DNA of 64,000 bases from Linepithema humile (taxonomy: Eukaryota > Arthropoda > Insecta > Hymenoptera > Formicidae). How positions within the stretch are numbered: position 1 is the first letter of the stretch; every line of letters starts with the position of its first letter. The stretch lies in the NCBI RefSeq assembly GCF_040581485.1, contig NC_090132.1, forward strand, positions 15,816,146-15,880,145. The letters run 5' to 3'. A program made the position numbers and the translations under genes. Below are positions 1 through 13,700 of this stretch, one piece after another. The notes beneath the pieces are model-generated. The model made no database searches. It saw only the letters and a program-made list of their open reading frames with translations, and had not been told where the DNA came from.

Positions 1-909
1 CAATTGATCCGGCAGGGTTCATCGCGCTTCGAAAATAATCGGCGGGGACCTATTTATAACGCGTTCACCCTATCGGCGTGTTAAACGCGACACGGATAAA
101 TATCACGGTATTAATACGCTGGATAGAGAAGTGGATCTGTCGCGCGACTCACAAAGCGAATATACGCACGTTGGGAGTAGCGCGAAGGTTACAAATACCC
201 CCACCGTGTTGCACCTCGTCATCATCATCCCTATTTTCCGTCGAACATCCGCCACGATTTCCCCCGTCTCAATTTCTCCCACGCTTCCACTCCCTCCATT
301 CATCCCCCTCTATGCACATCCCCGTCGCCGCTTCCTCCCTTTCTCTCCCGCATCCACAACTTCCCTCCCTGTTCGTTCTCCTTCGCACCAGTTCTCGCGC
401 CCCCCCCTCCCCCCCCCCGCCGGTCGCTTCTCTCTTCCTCCCTCAACCCATAGGGGCTCGTCATCCCTCGCGTTCTCGCGAGGACCACCGAGACGCGTCG
501 CCTCGGTCGTGTTCGCGTTTGCCAACGTTGTCGCGGTGGCTCGTCGTCATCGCCGCCGTCGCGCTCGCCGTTGTCGGGTCCTCCGGCGCGTATCAATCGC
601 CAGGTATCTGCCGATCGTCGCGGATCCGTCGAAGCGCGAGTGCCGCGGTAACGACATTAATCGGGGCGGCGGAGCCCGCGCGCGCGAGACCATGAACGTC
701 CCGCGGGCGCGAGACGCGCCGACGAGATAGTCTACCGAGGAGGCTGGCTGGCTCGCGAGGCCTCTCGGTTCACCCCACGGGGCGCCGAGAGTAGGACGTT
801 TCTCTCGTTTGAGAGGGAAAAAGCGGGATAGATCGATAGGCCAGCTGGTGTGCGTGTTCGCGGCGTTTTCGCAGCCAGTCGGTGTGGTCGCGCGGGGTGC
901 GGCCCCAGG
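1..909 (+). promoter_or_regulatory. Putative promoter and 5' leader of the PDZ-PH-PH gene
   Basis: This stretch is pyrimidine-rich from about 230 to 480 and strongly CpG-rich from about 480 to 900. Several overlapping open frames exist on both strands, but all are low-complexity Ser/Pro/Arg or Gly/Arg translations, as expected from GC-rich non-coding DNA. It lies directly upstream of the first predicted coding exon, so I read it as core promoter plus untranslated leader. No clear TATA box or initiator could be assigned. The gene could also have further exons to the left of the window. Confidence 0.4.
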
Positions 910-1092
910 ATGGTGAAGGCACCGACCATGGGACCCGCCGGGGCAGGCCCGGCGGGCATCAGGAGGATCCACCCCGGCCCCGAGATCGCTATGAACCCGA
1001 GGAACCTGCCCACAGCATCCGCGAGCATGCCGCCCGCTATGCGAGGCGATGCCAATGCTGCCGGCAGAACGACACCCGTTTATCATCCTCAG
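910..1092 (+). CDS. Scaffold gene, coding exon 1
   Basis: The first in-frame ATG after an in-frame stop at 829-831 is at 910. It has A at -3 and G at +4, a good start context. The exon ends in phase 0 at CAG|GTACC and encodes 61 Gly/Pro/Ala-rich residues. An internal exon entering at the AG near 839 is the alternative. Confidence 0.55.
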
Positions 1093-4000
1093 GTACCGTT
1101 CAGATCACAATTGTCAATGATAGACGTATTTATGCGCCTGAGAGGATTGTGATTTATGTCCAACCACTAAATCATAGAATTGATAGAATATGTCGCTGGC
1201 TTCCAAAACACGATCAGTCTTTTCTGTTCGCGGCACTTTTTCATATATTTATTCACTTCGAGGGCGAAATAGAAATAACGAGAAATAGATGGACCGATAA
1301 ATGTAAAGAAATAGACGACTGTGACACTTAGCGAAGGCTTTGATTTTGAGAAGGATCACAGCATCTCTCGTATTTTCTTTCCATTTCATTCGATTTATAG
1401 AATTATCGCGTGGTGAAAAATGGGATGGTTAAAACTTTATTCATGCAGCGTACACAGCAACCGGTAATTATAACATATTTTACGTTTATGCACTAATTGA
1501 TAAACATAATTTATGTGGTGAGAAATAATACTGTTGCACTGTTACATTACATTAAACGAAATAACTTCATATAAATATCACTTTATATATTTTCTATTGT
1601 AGATGAGAGATGTAAACTTTTTGAGTTTAAAAAGTTATAGTTATGTTCGGCAATTAAAGTTTATTAGCCATGTCGGCCGCTATAATCACGTCTTATAAAT
1701 CGCCGACAGAAACTTGAACTGATCCATATTAAATAGGTCAAGTCGTTATATAGTCAACAAACAAGTGGATTCACTAGAATAATCTTTTAATTTTGTGTAT
1801 ATTAACAAAGTCTGATTTAAAAAAAAAATTTTTTTTCAAGAAAATAATTTCTTTTGCATACAATTTGTCGATGCTCTCCGTTATTCGTCATAAATTTTTA
1901 CTGTTTTTCAATACTTATTCACGTATTTCTAAATATACATCTAATTACGTATTTAACAAGCGCTCGTATTAATTATTTTATCCTCAGACTTTGATTAAAA
2001 AGTACTTCAACACTAAAATCGATGATAAGATTTTTTTTCCGATCACGTAAAGTAATAATATTTCGATTATCCTCATCCTTGGACAAGGAATTTGAGGACA
2101 TTGCTCGCGCTTCAAAATCCGTTTCCTGCGATCGAATGTAGGTCAGTCTGCTAGAGAAATGCCTGTCGTCTGGAAAGGACTGAAACGTTCTCCTCGTCCG
2201 TCTCGTTGATCTTTTCTTAATAAAGGAAAACCCGGATGAATCTCATTACCGGAAGCTGATAATACGATAATCATTAGATGGTTACAATGGCATCGCCATG
2301 ACGCGGGCCGACGATATCGGAACTCCATGTTTAGTAAGGAATAATGCAAGAACGCTAATAAAGTCCGGGAAATTACAGAAGTTTAATGCAGGGACTATTA
2401 CGATTTCCGATAACGTAACTCGGCACAATGAGGCATGTATAGCTATGGAACTTCAATGAATGAAGCAGTTTACCGTTCTCGATCGAAGAGCGATACAATT
2501 TTTAACTGTCCCGTGGAAGACAATACTTGTACGCGTAAGAACTTTTGTTTTGATTTCTCGTTTTCACAGAAGTGAAATTATATATGTCGTTATTCGTAAT
2601 AAGAGATGCTTTTAAATTAATGCCGTAGCTTCTCAATATTACGTTTCACCGCAACTCTTGAAAATATTAAACACAATATTTTGTGAAATCTAATTTACTT
2701 TAAAATTGCGAATAAAAAATGAGAAAATGAAAACTTTATAATGTAATTTATAAATAACAAATAACTGAAAACGACAAATCCGTACATATCTGCAGCCAGT
2801 TTATTTTATTTCTACGTATTATCTTTCAATTATGTTTTCCGATCGAGGATAGCCTTCTATTTCGAGAAGCAGTATAATTGTTCTGCTTTCAATTTTTTGC
2901 ACAAAACTATTCGCAGCACGAATGTAAAAACTTCATTAATAAGTACATTGAATTGAGCAGATTTGCGTAGCAATGCCTCCGAGGTGCTCGCTTCCGTTAC
3001 ATTCGCGTGGATTATTTCGTCAATCGATGTCTGGTTCTCACTCGGAATTGCTCTCTGATTACATTTCCGGGTGCGTGATCCCGCTTGTTTGCGGCAGGTG
3101 GACGTCTCCACGCAGGTAGATCTCCAGGGCGGCTTTGGCGGTCCCGTTGTCAACATGGACTCGTGGGATCGTCGCGCGACGCCGTTGTACTCGCGCGAGG
3201 ACATCAAGGAGCAGTACTGCATCACCAGCCGGCAGCTGGACGCCGTCGAGAAATCCGGCGGCGGTTTCTTCGGTTGTCTATCCACGAGGGGGCCGTCGCC
3301 GTGCAGCTCGACCAGAAACTCCATCTTGTCGGCGTGCGTGCGTAGCGTTCCCAGCGACGAGAACCTCTGCGACGCGCCCTATCCCCGAAGGCCCCTTCAA
3401 ATCATGTACCGTCAGCCTTATCCGACCTACTCCCGCGGTCCGTCGCGATACGACCTCGAGGACGAGGCGGACTGGATCGAGAGTTCCTACTTTAGACGGC
3501 GCCCGAGATCGTTTTGCACTGTGCCCGATCCAAAGAGGTGAGTAAGGAATCGAATAAATTTCGACAGCCGATTTTTTAAACATATAGAATCAATCGTCGT
3601 TCGCAGAGTGCTTGATGGCGGTCACAAAATTTAGAAAAATACTAATTTTAATAATTGAATTTCTTTTTCGTAACACATTGCCAATTTTGAATATTGCGAT
3701 ATTTATAAATATGATTCTCTGCCGCGATGCGTGAGAATACTTTTCCTCTCCACGAACGTACAATTACGGTAATGGACGTAATATATGTTCATGCGATGTG
3801 TGAAATGAGGCTTGTCTGTTTTGTTAATACATTAATTTTGTAATGAATTAAGCAACAACTGCCGGCAGACACGATGTACTTGCACGCGCGCAATCGACGC
3901 CAGCAAAGGGCTGCATTACCTCCGACTATTTGGCAGCCGAGTTCCTCGAATATTTGGGGCAAATTACTCCGATAGGACGCGTTTAGAATGTATCTACTGA

Positions 4001-7000
4001 TCGATTTATTGGTAAAGACTTTAGCGACGTAATTGATCGAAAGGCGTGTCGCGGAATAATAATGAGCATACAAATAGAAGGGAAACAAAATTGAAGTTTA
4101 AGAAATGTTTGCGTATAATTATCCCTTTCATTTTCTGCGTGCAGCTTATAGATGTGAGAAGAAGAACTTCAAAACGTATAATCCGTTAAAAAGTGCATCG
4201 GTCATTTAAAGAGCAATGCAGTTTCCATTAAAAGAATCGATTACAATTTCATGATGAATTTCGCGAGAATAATGCACGATTTATCATATTGTTTGCGTAA
4301 TCAAGAAGTGTCATGTTCGGAAACTTATCCTTCTACTTGCATTGATCCGAGCGTTCTATGGTCTGAGACTTTATAAAAACGATATTTATATAGCGCACGA
4401 TGTTCCATCGACTGTTACGTATAAAGCCTTCCGTGGTGTCCTCAGAGTATAGCATGTGCCTAGGGTTGGGTTTATTCTTGATTAGCATGAGTGCTGCACC
4501 GCCCCTTTATCAGCTTTTTAAGGTCAACGGAAAGCGGTCGATTAAAAAATTATAGTTGCGCGCAAAATCGCTGTGTGAATATGCAGAAGAAACTTTAAAA
4601 CCAATAGATCGTAGTATGATTACGTAAATATAGCGTTGCGCTCACGATCTTATTTTAAGTTCATTAATTTTTTCATTTATGCACTTCCCCCCCTTCCCCC
4701 CCCCCCCCCTCTCCGTACGATCGCTTTAATAAAATTAATCTTGCGAATTACGAAACAGAATCGTATTCTGGAATTTAATATGCATGCGTTCTTATAAGAG
4801 GGTCATCTGTTCGTCGATAGAATGACACGCTGTCGTTCTGTTTCCTGCGATAATACAACTCGATTATCCGTAACACGTGTAATCGAGTTGCAACAGTAGC
4901 TTTGTACATGACAATCTTCTGATAACGTATTTTCCATTTAATTAACTTCGTTTTCATTGTTAACATATAATGCACTCGTCCTAAAAAAAAAAGAAACCTT
5001 GAAGAGGCTATTCTAAAATTTAATAAACACTTTTTTTTAAAATAACGGCACAGCTTTAATTATAGCAATATTAAATATCTTAATATCTTAATATTTCTTT
5101 TAACGATTCAAATTTCTATCAATAGTTTAACATATTTAAAAAAATTATTTGTTGCATTTTATATCACAAATGAATTATCCGTGCATTTATAAAATTATCC
5201 TTTTAATTTTACCGGTTAATCGAGATTTTATTAATCGATAGTTACATAAAATATTGTTTATTGATGTTATTATATGATTTAACGCGTAAATTTTTCTGAT
5301 CGCCAAGATATACTTGGGTTCCGGAAGATGAAGAATCCATGAAGTTGGAGGGTCCACGGCCGGTCTTACCACCAGTTGTTCCACCGCCTCCTGCTTCCAT
5401 AATAACACAAGTTCCAAAGACGAAACACGTGAGCTTTGCGAGGTCGCACACGCTCACGTCGTTCGACGTACCGAGGAACAGGAGCCCTCCGAGACCACAT
5501 AATCCGGAGCGTCTTATAGACTCGCAGCCGACAATGCAGAATACTATACTGCCTTCGTCCTTGCCCCTAGGACATCCTTATCCTGGCGTTGAGCCACGTG
5601 TTCTCGTAGTTGGTAAGTTTTGCGTTTTAACGCCGCGTAATTTGATCGCAATATTTTCCGCATAACATGTAAACGATATATGCAAACTGCGATATCGCAA
5701 ACTGCGAAAACGATATTATAAACATTTGGTTTGCAAACAAACATAAAGTGTTAATTTATCGGGATTTGATTTAAAGTATGCCACATACTGTGTGACACAA
5801 CTGCGCACGATTAAAACTGTCTCGCTGTTTTGATTCTAAGCCAAGTAGCACCGGATTAAGTGGGGAAAGTAGTTAGGAGCTATTTACTCACAGCTAGCTT
5901 GATGCTGACGAAGCTCTGCATAAAGCTAAACTAACACGCCCATCCATTCCGTAAATCAGAGAGAAACTATGATTTAGGAAATATGTTATGGATAAAGTGA
6001 AAGAGCAAAATATAAACATTTGAAGATATTTAAAATAAACTCTACGCGAGTAAAATAAATTTCGGTTGCTAAATTGTTAAAAATATCAAATATCTATTCT
6101 TAACTCTTCTTTAATTCTTTATTTTCGAATACAAATTTTGATTTAATTTATTTTTCATGAAACAAGAAGTTTAAACACAGATCTTTTATTTTTATAAATT
6201 GATTTTACCAGAATATTATATTTTTATGGAAACTTTACCCGTATCTCTCTTAATCGATCAACTGTTGATCAATTATTTAAAGCTGAAATTCAAAAACTTT
6301 CCGACAGTCTCGCTACGACAAATGTTGATGAATTATTTTATAGATTGCGATTTACGTTGATTTGCTTGATTCGTAGCGATTTATTCGTTCCAGAGAAACC
6401 ACTAAAACACGGTGCCATGAAGACTCAGGCGACGCAGACCGAGATCCCGGCAATGTTTCGCGGTCGTGTGCTTCCGGTGACTCTCAGCCCGCGAACCATC
6501 CATCGTGTCAAGATGGTTTCGCAGGGCGCTCAAACGAACGGTGTTTTCAACGGTAGAAAATTGACAAAAAGTTATTCGGAAGCCGGACAATTAGGGACGC
6601 CGCTGGGCGGTCAGTCTGGTGCGCCGTCAAAGGAGGAAGCACATCACGAACACGAACCGCTCCACAGAACTCAAAGCGAGGAACCACCAAGGTCGCCTTT
6701 TCTCGTTTCAACAACACCACCGCTACTTCCTCCCACCACCACCACCGTTGTTATTGAAGAAACCCTGCCAAACGGAGACATCGCGATTGTCGGTGTTGTA
6801 AGTTCCAGTTTTTCAATATTTTATCGACAATCCAAGCGTTCAAAGTATATGAAACATGTAAGATTATCTTGCATATTTTTGCATTTAATTTATTATTCAC
6901 TGATGTTAATTAAGAGCAATTGCCACGAAAATATTTAAGAGTTGCTACGAATCCCATTTCGAACAAATAAATGTATTCAATCAACTCTGCTTTCGTTTTT

Positions 7001-10000
7001 CAGACTCAACAACGCCATCGTAGATCCTTTGATTTAGACGATCAGGAGATTTTCATAAACTTCAAACCGGCACCGGTGTCGCCGGACGCGCGGGCGCTTC
7101 TCAGCCGGATTTCCGAGCCTACGCGCAGGTTTCTTCCTCTCCAGAAGACCTTCTCCGACGGCGAGATCCGCGTTGAGAGACGCGAGCTGATCGGAGAAAG
7201 TAGCGAGCCGAGTTATCCTCATACTTGCAGAAGGAACCAGCAGGATCCTTGGGGCAGAACTGTCAGAGCACCCGTCCAATTTTCCTCGACACCCGAGGAT
7301 CTGTCCTTGCTACGAAGCTTGTCGCCCCACGAGGATCACCATGAAGAGGTATAAAGACGGAAGAAAAACATCTTTCGTCGTGCAAAACAAATAAGTCCTT
7401 TAAATTTCCACTTTATTACGTTTATCGCACATTGTTCTTAGGAGTTCCATGAAAATTTAATACGCCGCGGGCTCTTCCGAAAGAGAAGCGTGTCGCTCGA
7501 GGATGGTGTACAAGGTGTGCCGTCAGACGACTTCATGCTTCCCAGATCGCTTCCAACTTCACCTACATCGCCAACAGCAACAGCAAGTATGTCACTCGAC
7601 ACAATACTATCCGTTCTATTCACATCGATTCTGTTTACTTTAAAAAGTTAATAAAATATTAATCAATAAAACGATAAAATGTTTAGATACGTCAAAAAAA
7701 TTGAAAATAAAATATATCGATCGCTAAGTTGAAAGGCAAAAGTATCAATGAATAGCAAGCAAGAGTGTGAGATTAATCAACGCGCGTTTGTATAACTCGA
7801 CGTCCAGTTATATTGCACGCGTTAATGAAAAAAGTTTCGCACGATACGATCGACGATGTTCCAGCGACACGCAGAATCCCGCAGACCCCGAAGGACGATT
7901 CGCTACCGAGCGCCGCCTTACTGCACGCCGCGGTCTGCCCGCCTGCTTTCAGCGCCGGGAGCAACATTGCCGGCATCATCGGCCAAATAACATCACCGTT
8001 CGCCTCGAGTGACTCTTTGACGAACGACGTGACTAGGGACCACAGTGACGGAATATGGAACGAGTCACAGGCGACGGTACTCCAGGCCGACTCGTTAGCT
8101 TTACTAACGCCGTCCTCAAGGAGAAGACACCTTCTGCTTCTGCAGCATCAGCAGCGCTCCTCGATGGACACCGAGGCCCTGGACGTGGAAGACGAGGTGG
8201 AGCCTTGCCCGCCGAGTCCGAGGATACGTCTGGAACCCGCCACTCCGGTGCAACCCCTCACGCCAAGGTAGATTGCGACGATTTGTCTCGCGAGTTTCAC
8301 GGTCGAAAACTTATCGAGCGTAATACGCGGCAATGTGCTTAAAACTCTAGTAAAAAGAGATTTGCCGCTCTGTGCATTATTTATAGAAGACACTTTTTAC
8401 AGACGCGCTTACAGAATACAAGATCTGTTACCGGTACAGTTTCAACAAATTTACTACAATGACGTACCTACATCAGCACATTTTTATGCATACGATATGT
8501 AAGGCTACAACGCATTCTAGATCTGATTCTATCTTATTCTAGTAGTCCCCCAAGCTTTGATCTCAGCATCTTTGATAGATCATCTCTCTAATCATCTTCA
8601 AAGATGTATTGTGTGCAAATTGATACACGGGAAAAGAAACATGTTATGGCATTCGTTTAACGAATCGTGTAAATTCAATAAGTGTATTAGTCGAAATCAT
8701 ATTTAATTGATTAATATTGTTATCGAACTAACAAGATTCCTTCGTTGAATAATAACAAGTTGGACAAATGCAACATTATTACTTTTCGTGTATGTCTGAG
8801 CGAACACACATCTCTGCAGATATAAAAAAATAATGAATAATAATTCTCGTCACTTTTGTATCTATAAAATATGATGCAAACTGGTAAAAATTTATATGTC
8901 AAACTGATCAATATAATTTTAACAAAAGATTGCATATCGCGGAAAGATTAAAAAGAAAGAAAAATATGCAGAATGTTGTTCACTCAAAATTATTTTTCTA
9001 AAATTTATAGATGCAAATAGATGTAATATATCATAGTTAAGATTGTAAATAGAATCTTGTAAATATTCCTTCCTTTGACATCAATGACCATTTTAATCGA
9101 CATTTATTACAAGCGTATATGCATCTGAATTCGTTCGTTGAACACATATATGCGTTCATTAATATTTCTTTTATTTACTCTGATTTATGTACATAGTTTA
9201 TCCACAATCGCGTCGACGTATTCTTGCTTTTTTATTTTGTAAGGTAACGAAATACTATAATAATTTGTGATACACAAAGTGACCATGTGCTTTAAGACTT
9301 CTTAGCAACGAAGAATGCTCACGTCCCTCCCTTTCAGCAATGTTATCACTAACGTATATCTTTTTTCTCAGTAATCTCACAATGTATATATAACGTTAAT
9401 CCCGGTATTGGAGTTAAAATACTCCTCTCTTCAAGCCATTTTCTCCCGTGTCTTATCAGAGTTTATGTTTTTTTCCCCCCAGTATCGAATCGTCTATTTC
9501 TGCGAGTAACGGTCGACCGAGAAGCGGATTACGCCGCGCGAGTCCCGGCCCGCCGCTGTCTCAACCCCAATCGCAATCGTCGAGCGAGTTCGGCTTGAGC
9601 TTAGCTAGGACTGACTCGGGCGGCCGTACGAACACCGACCTCTCCGAGACTTCCGAGGATTACGTCACTGCCAATACTTCTACGGAAACTGGGACCACCA
9701 CAGGCACGTCCGCTACGACCAGTTCCTGGTCGAGACCACCGCAGACGTCCAGCGCCGCGGCGTCGGCGGCATCGGCGCCCGCCTCGACCACCGCGACTGC
9801 CTTGGAAGGCAGCTCCTTCGAAAGCGCCAGCTCGATCTACAGCTTGGCAAGAAGCGAGGTGAGTGCACGTTCACTTAAAAACTGACGGATGACTCGATTT
9901 ATTCGCACTTGTTTCATTTTCTTTAGTACTAAAAATTTATTCAGAATTTTTTTATGCAGAACTTGTTGATCTAATATTTTAAATTTCTATGAAAATTTAT

Positions 10001-10713
10001 TCAAAGAATTTTGCTGCATTTGCAAGAGAAATTTTAATTTTAATATTTGTGTTTCGCACTCGTGATTAGGCCGTTATTGAAGAACCGTGTAGTCCGCCGC
10101 CGATCTTAGAAGAAGCGGAAATCGCATTTGGATTAGAACTACCTCCACCGCCAATGAGGTCCAGCAGCAGCAGTAGTTCGGGTAGCTATGATCTAAAAGA
10201 CGCGATGACAGATCCGAATATTGAGTTAGAACAAGTTGCCCCACCCAGCGGGCACACCTCAGAGACCGAATTAGATCGAGATGTAAGTGTACAAAAATAT
10301 ATTAAAAATAAAAAAGGAACAAAAAAATAAGACAAAACAAAATCAAAAGAGCTAGCCAATCGGATTATGGTTATTAGAAAACTGTACGAAATATTTCCGT
10401 TGATTGCAAGAAATGCATTTCTTTCATTTCAGGAGGGTCACCGATCGTCATCCGGTGGTTACGCCGAGTCACCACCTGACGTTCGTATGTGGAGCGAGGA
10501 AGAACGTCGCCGGAAGAAGAAGACCTTCAGCCTGGACTTTCTTGGAGCTGCGAACAACATCGAAGTGGAGCACGCTGCTTCGGAGTCGGCGTATCCGGAA
10601 AACGTCGAGGTCAGCCCGACACCCAGCCACCGTCACAGATCGCGAAGCAAGCCGACGTCAGCCCGAAGTCCTCACCGAAATAATAGAAAGCGAGATACGG
10701 TGCAGCAATCGGT

Positions 10714-10764
<51 letters not shown>

Positions 10765-13700
10765 GCAGCAACAACAACAACAAGTGCTCAGAAGTCCTCA
10801 GAAGGAAGAATGGAGGGTTGAGCAAGCCGAGGACGGCCCCCACGCACCGACGTCCGACGACTCGAGCTGCAGTCATCATTATCACATGTATCATCATCAC
10901 CATCATCATCATCCGCGGGACGGTGCGGAAAGTGGAAGGCATCGTCGAGTTAGAGAAAGCCCGAGGAGAAAGACCAGTGGTTACATATCTACCAGAAGAC
11001 GCAGCAATGAAGTAAGTTTGAAATAAATCCGTTAATTATAAAAAAAAAATTTTTTTGAATTATTTATCTATTTATATTTTACTGTTCATATATTTCTATT
11101 CACTCCTTTATTCATATAATCACGAAACAGTATGCGAAAAAAAAATCAATCTAAATCTCGCAAAAAAAAAATAAAAATACTTTCGATGTTTCGTCATTTC
11201 TTTGTAAACAAATGACGCGTTCGCGATATTCATAAGCAATCGCGTTGCAGGACAAGAACGCAGCGTTGACGGGCAGCTTGCCGCGACGAAGATCCCGTGT
11301 CGCGGATGACATAGTTTGCTCCAGCCGCCTGAGTCCTGGCCGTTATCAGCGGAGTCCGGGGCATAACGGTCAGCGAGCGATGGTTCTGGAGGCGCAGAGC
11401 CCGGAAGCGAGACTGAAAGCGCTCTCGGCGGAATCGCTGAGATCCGTCAGTCCGGGTAGCGACAGTGTCTTCTACAGCGAGAGCGCCGATCAGCCCTGCG
11501 TCTCCGTCGCCGCTCTGGACGCCGCGCATTGTCACCATTGCGGGAGAGAGGTGATATATTATTTATCATGCATTATTCATTTGTCTTTCACTGCTTTACC
11601 CCTGGAATAATCTCTCTGCTGTTTCTCCACTCGAACGTACCTTCTGAACGGGAATTGAATTTTGTATCTCCCAAGTCTCGCTGACTAACGCTTTTAAGTG
11701 ATGCGGAATTAATAATGTATTAAGAACGACTCTGAATTGCCTGCTCTTTGGAAACGGCAAGGAGAAGATTTCTGGCGCAAAGAATTAATGGAACAGTTCC
11801 TAAATTTATGTCGTATTTACTTACGATCTCGTTCATTGTCGAATTGAAACTTTCCTAGCGATATTTTTAAGTGAAAATTAGGAGGTTGAGCGTAGAATGT
11901 ATTTTACTTTTGTGCAACTTTATTGTAGTCTTAGCTTATAGATTTGATTCTGAGTAAAAGAAAACTTGCAAATTGCATCTCTCACTCATTTAAGATTCTG
12001 AAACTTTCTGAACTAATTTGGAAAATTAGTTTATTATTATTTTCCTGAGATTCTGCTACTTAGAATAATGTAGAAGTGTAATTCTCTAGATAGATGTCTT
12101 TGCTCCTTTGTATTTTAAAAATTACACTCATTATTCTTATAATTTGCTTTCTATCAGCATCAATTACACACTTTTTCTCTTTTTTACTTTGGATATATTA
12201 ACACGAATTGCGCGGATAAGTTGTGTATAGAATCTATACATTATTTATAAAATTATAGATAACGCACAGATTTATATTTTTTCAACTTGACTTCAGTATT
12301 TTTGAAAGAAACAAAACTGCATTAACTATTCTGTTATATAGAAAATTTAATTAAATTTCACAAATTGCAATCCATTTTCAAATTTGGATATCAAATAATC
12401 GAAGATAAACAAAATAAAAGCTATAATTATTTATAAATTTTTACTAAAACCTGTGATATCATGAACACATAAGTCACGAAGACAACACAAGATTAATAGG
12501 AATGCGAAAGTAGAATTTCTTTCAATCTATTTATCTGTTCATCTGTCTGCCTTCTTTCTCTATCGTACGTGTCCTCCTGTTGCTTTATCTCGAGGTGTCG
12601 GAAGAGATCGTTCGACCACCGGCAGGTTTCGCGGACTCTCCGGAGGGACACAGAAGCACAGCTTCCAAGCACGTTACAGGACATCGGCTGTACAAGAAGT
12701 TCGACAAGAGATACAGATCGGAAGACCGAGGGGACCGGAGACATCGTCGCAGTAGCGCCGTCAGTAGATCGGATATTCGAGCGAAATCGGAGGAGAGAGC
12801 CACCCCTCGATCTGGAAGCAGAGGTTCGATCGACGACACCGGCAGGCGGAGGCTGCAAGCTCGAAGCACTGACGCCAGTATGGAAATTCTCACAGGTGAA
12901 TTTAGCTTGCGTAAATATGAATAAAAAAGACGCCAAAAATACACGCGCGCTCGCCGGAACATTATTATACACAAGCAAAACTCTGTATTAAAATTTTCTC
13001 TTTAATAAAACTTCCTTTCAGTTCACTCGAATTGCGACAATAGGTATGCAAAATCATTCGTGTGAATCATCACGCTCTGTCTTAATAAAACCTCCCTATG
13101 TACTTCACTTTATCGGCGATGCTAGGAAAATATATCGCATCTCTCTCGAGCTGCTTCTGCTCCACTATTGACGTTGTCAACAAAACGACGCGCCTCAGAC
13201 CAGCGCCCCGCGCTCTTCCGCGCAATATCCTTTCGCGTGAATCGTCGCTTGATCTAACCAAAGCCCTTTCCTCTATTTTACCATTGGCGTGTCAACAAAA
13301 CGACGCGTCTGACCACACCAGTTGCAGCGTTCCACTTGTCGCGCAGTATTCTTTCACCGTGAACCGTCGCTAATCTAGACAAGACCCTTCTTTTGCCCCA
13401 GTATTGTCGAGAAATCGACGCGGATTATTTCGATTGCGGCAATAACGCGTGTCTTGATCGATTAAATCTATTAAGAGCTCCATCGCTCCACTCCGTACAT
13501 TACAAAAATATAAGACTTTGAAAACTGTCAAATAGTCGGCTCGCGTTTAAATACACGATCGACCTCGCCTGTGCGTATAATTGATGCGAGACACAGCCGT
13601 GTCACGTGATACAATTGCATCAAATTAGTATATAAAAATATATCGGAAAAAATAAAAATAAAATATTGATATATGATTTTAATTATTTTGAAATGATAAA

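Noticed and set aside
1..30. Start of the window resembles the 3' end of 18S rRNA (GATCC..CAGG.TTCA)
   Set aside because: Only a short, gapped resemblance. The following sequence is not rRNA-like.
78..730. Two overlapping + strand open frames of about 200 codons
   Set aside because: Low-complexity Ser/Pro/Arg composition in a pyrimidine- and CpG-rich leader. Several frames on both strands are open together.
547..1086. Minus-strand open frame of 179 codons
   Set aside because: Lies opposite the leader and first coding exon. Composition is that of a GC-rich shadow frame.
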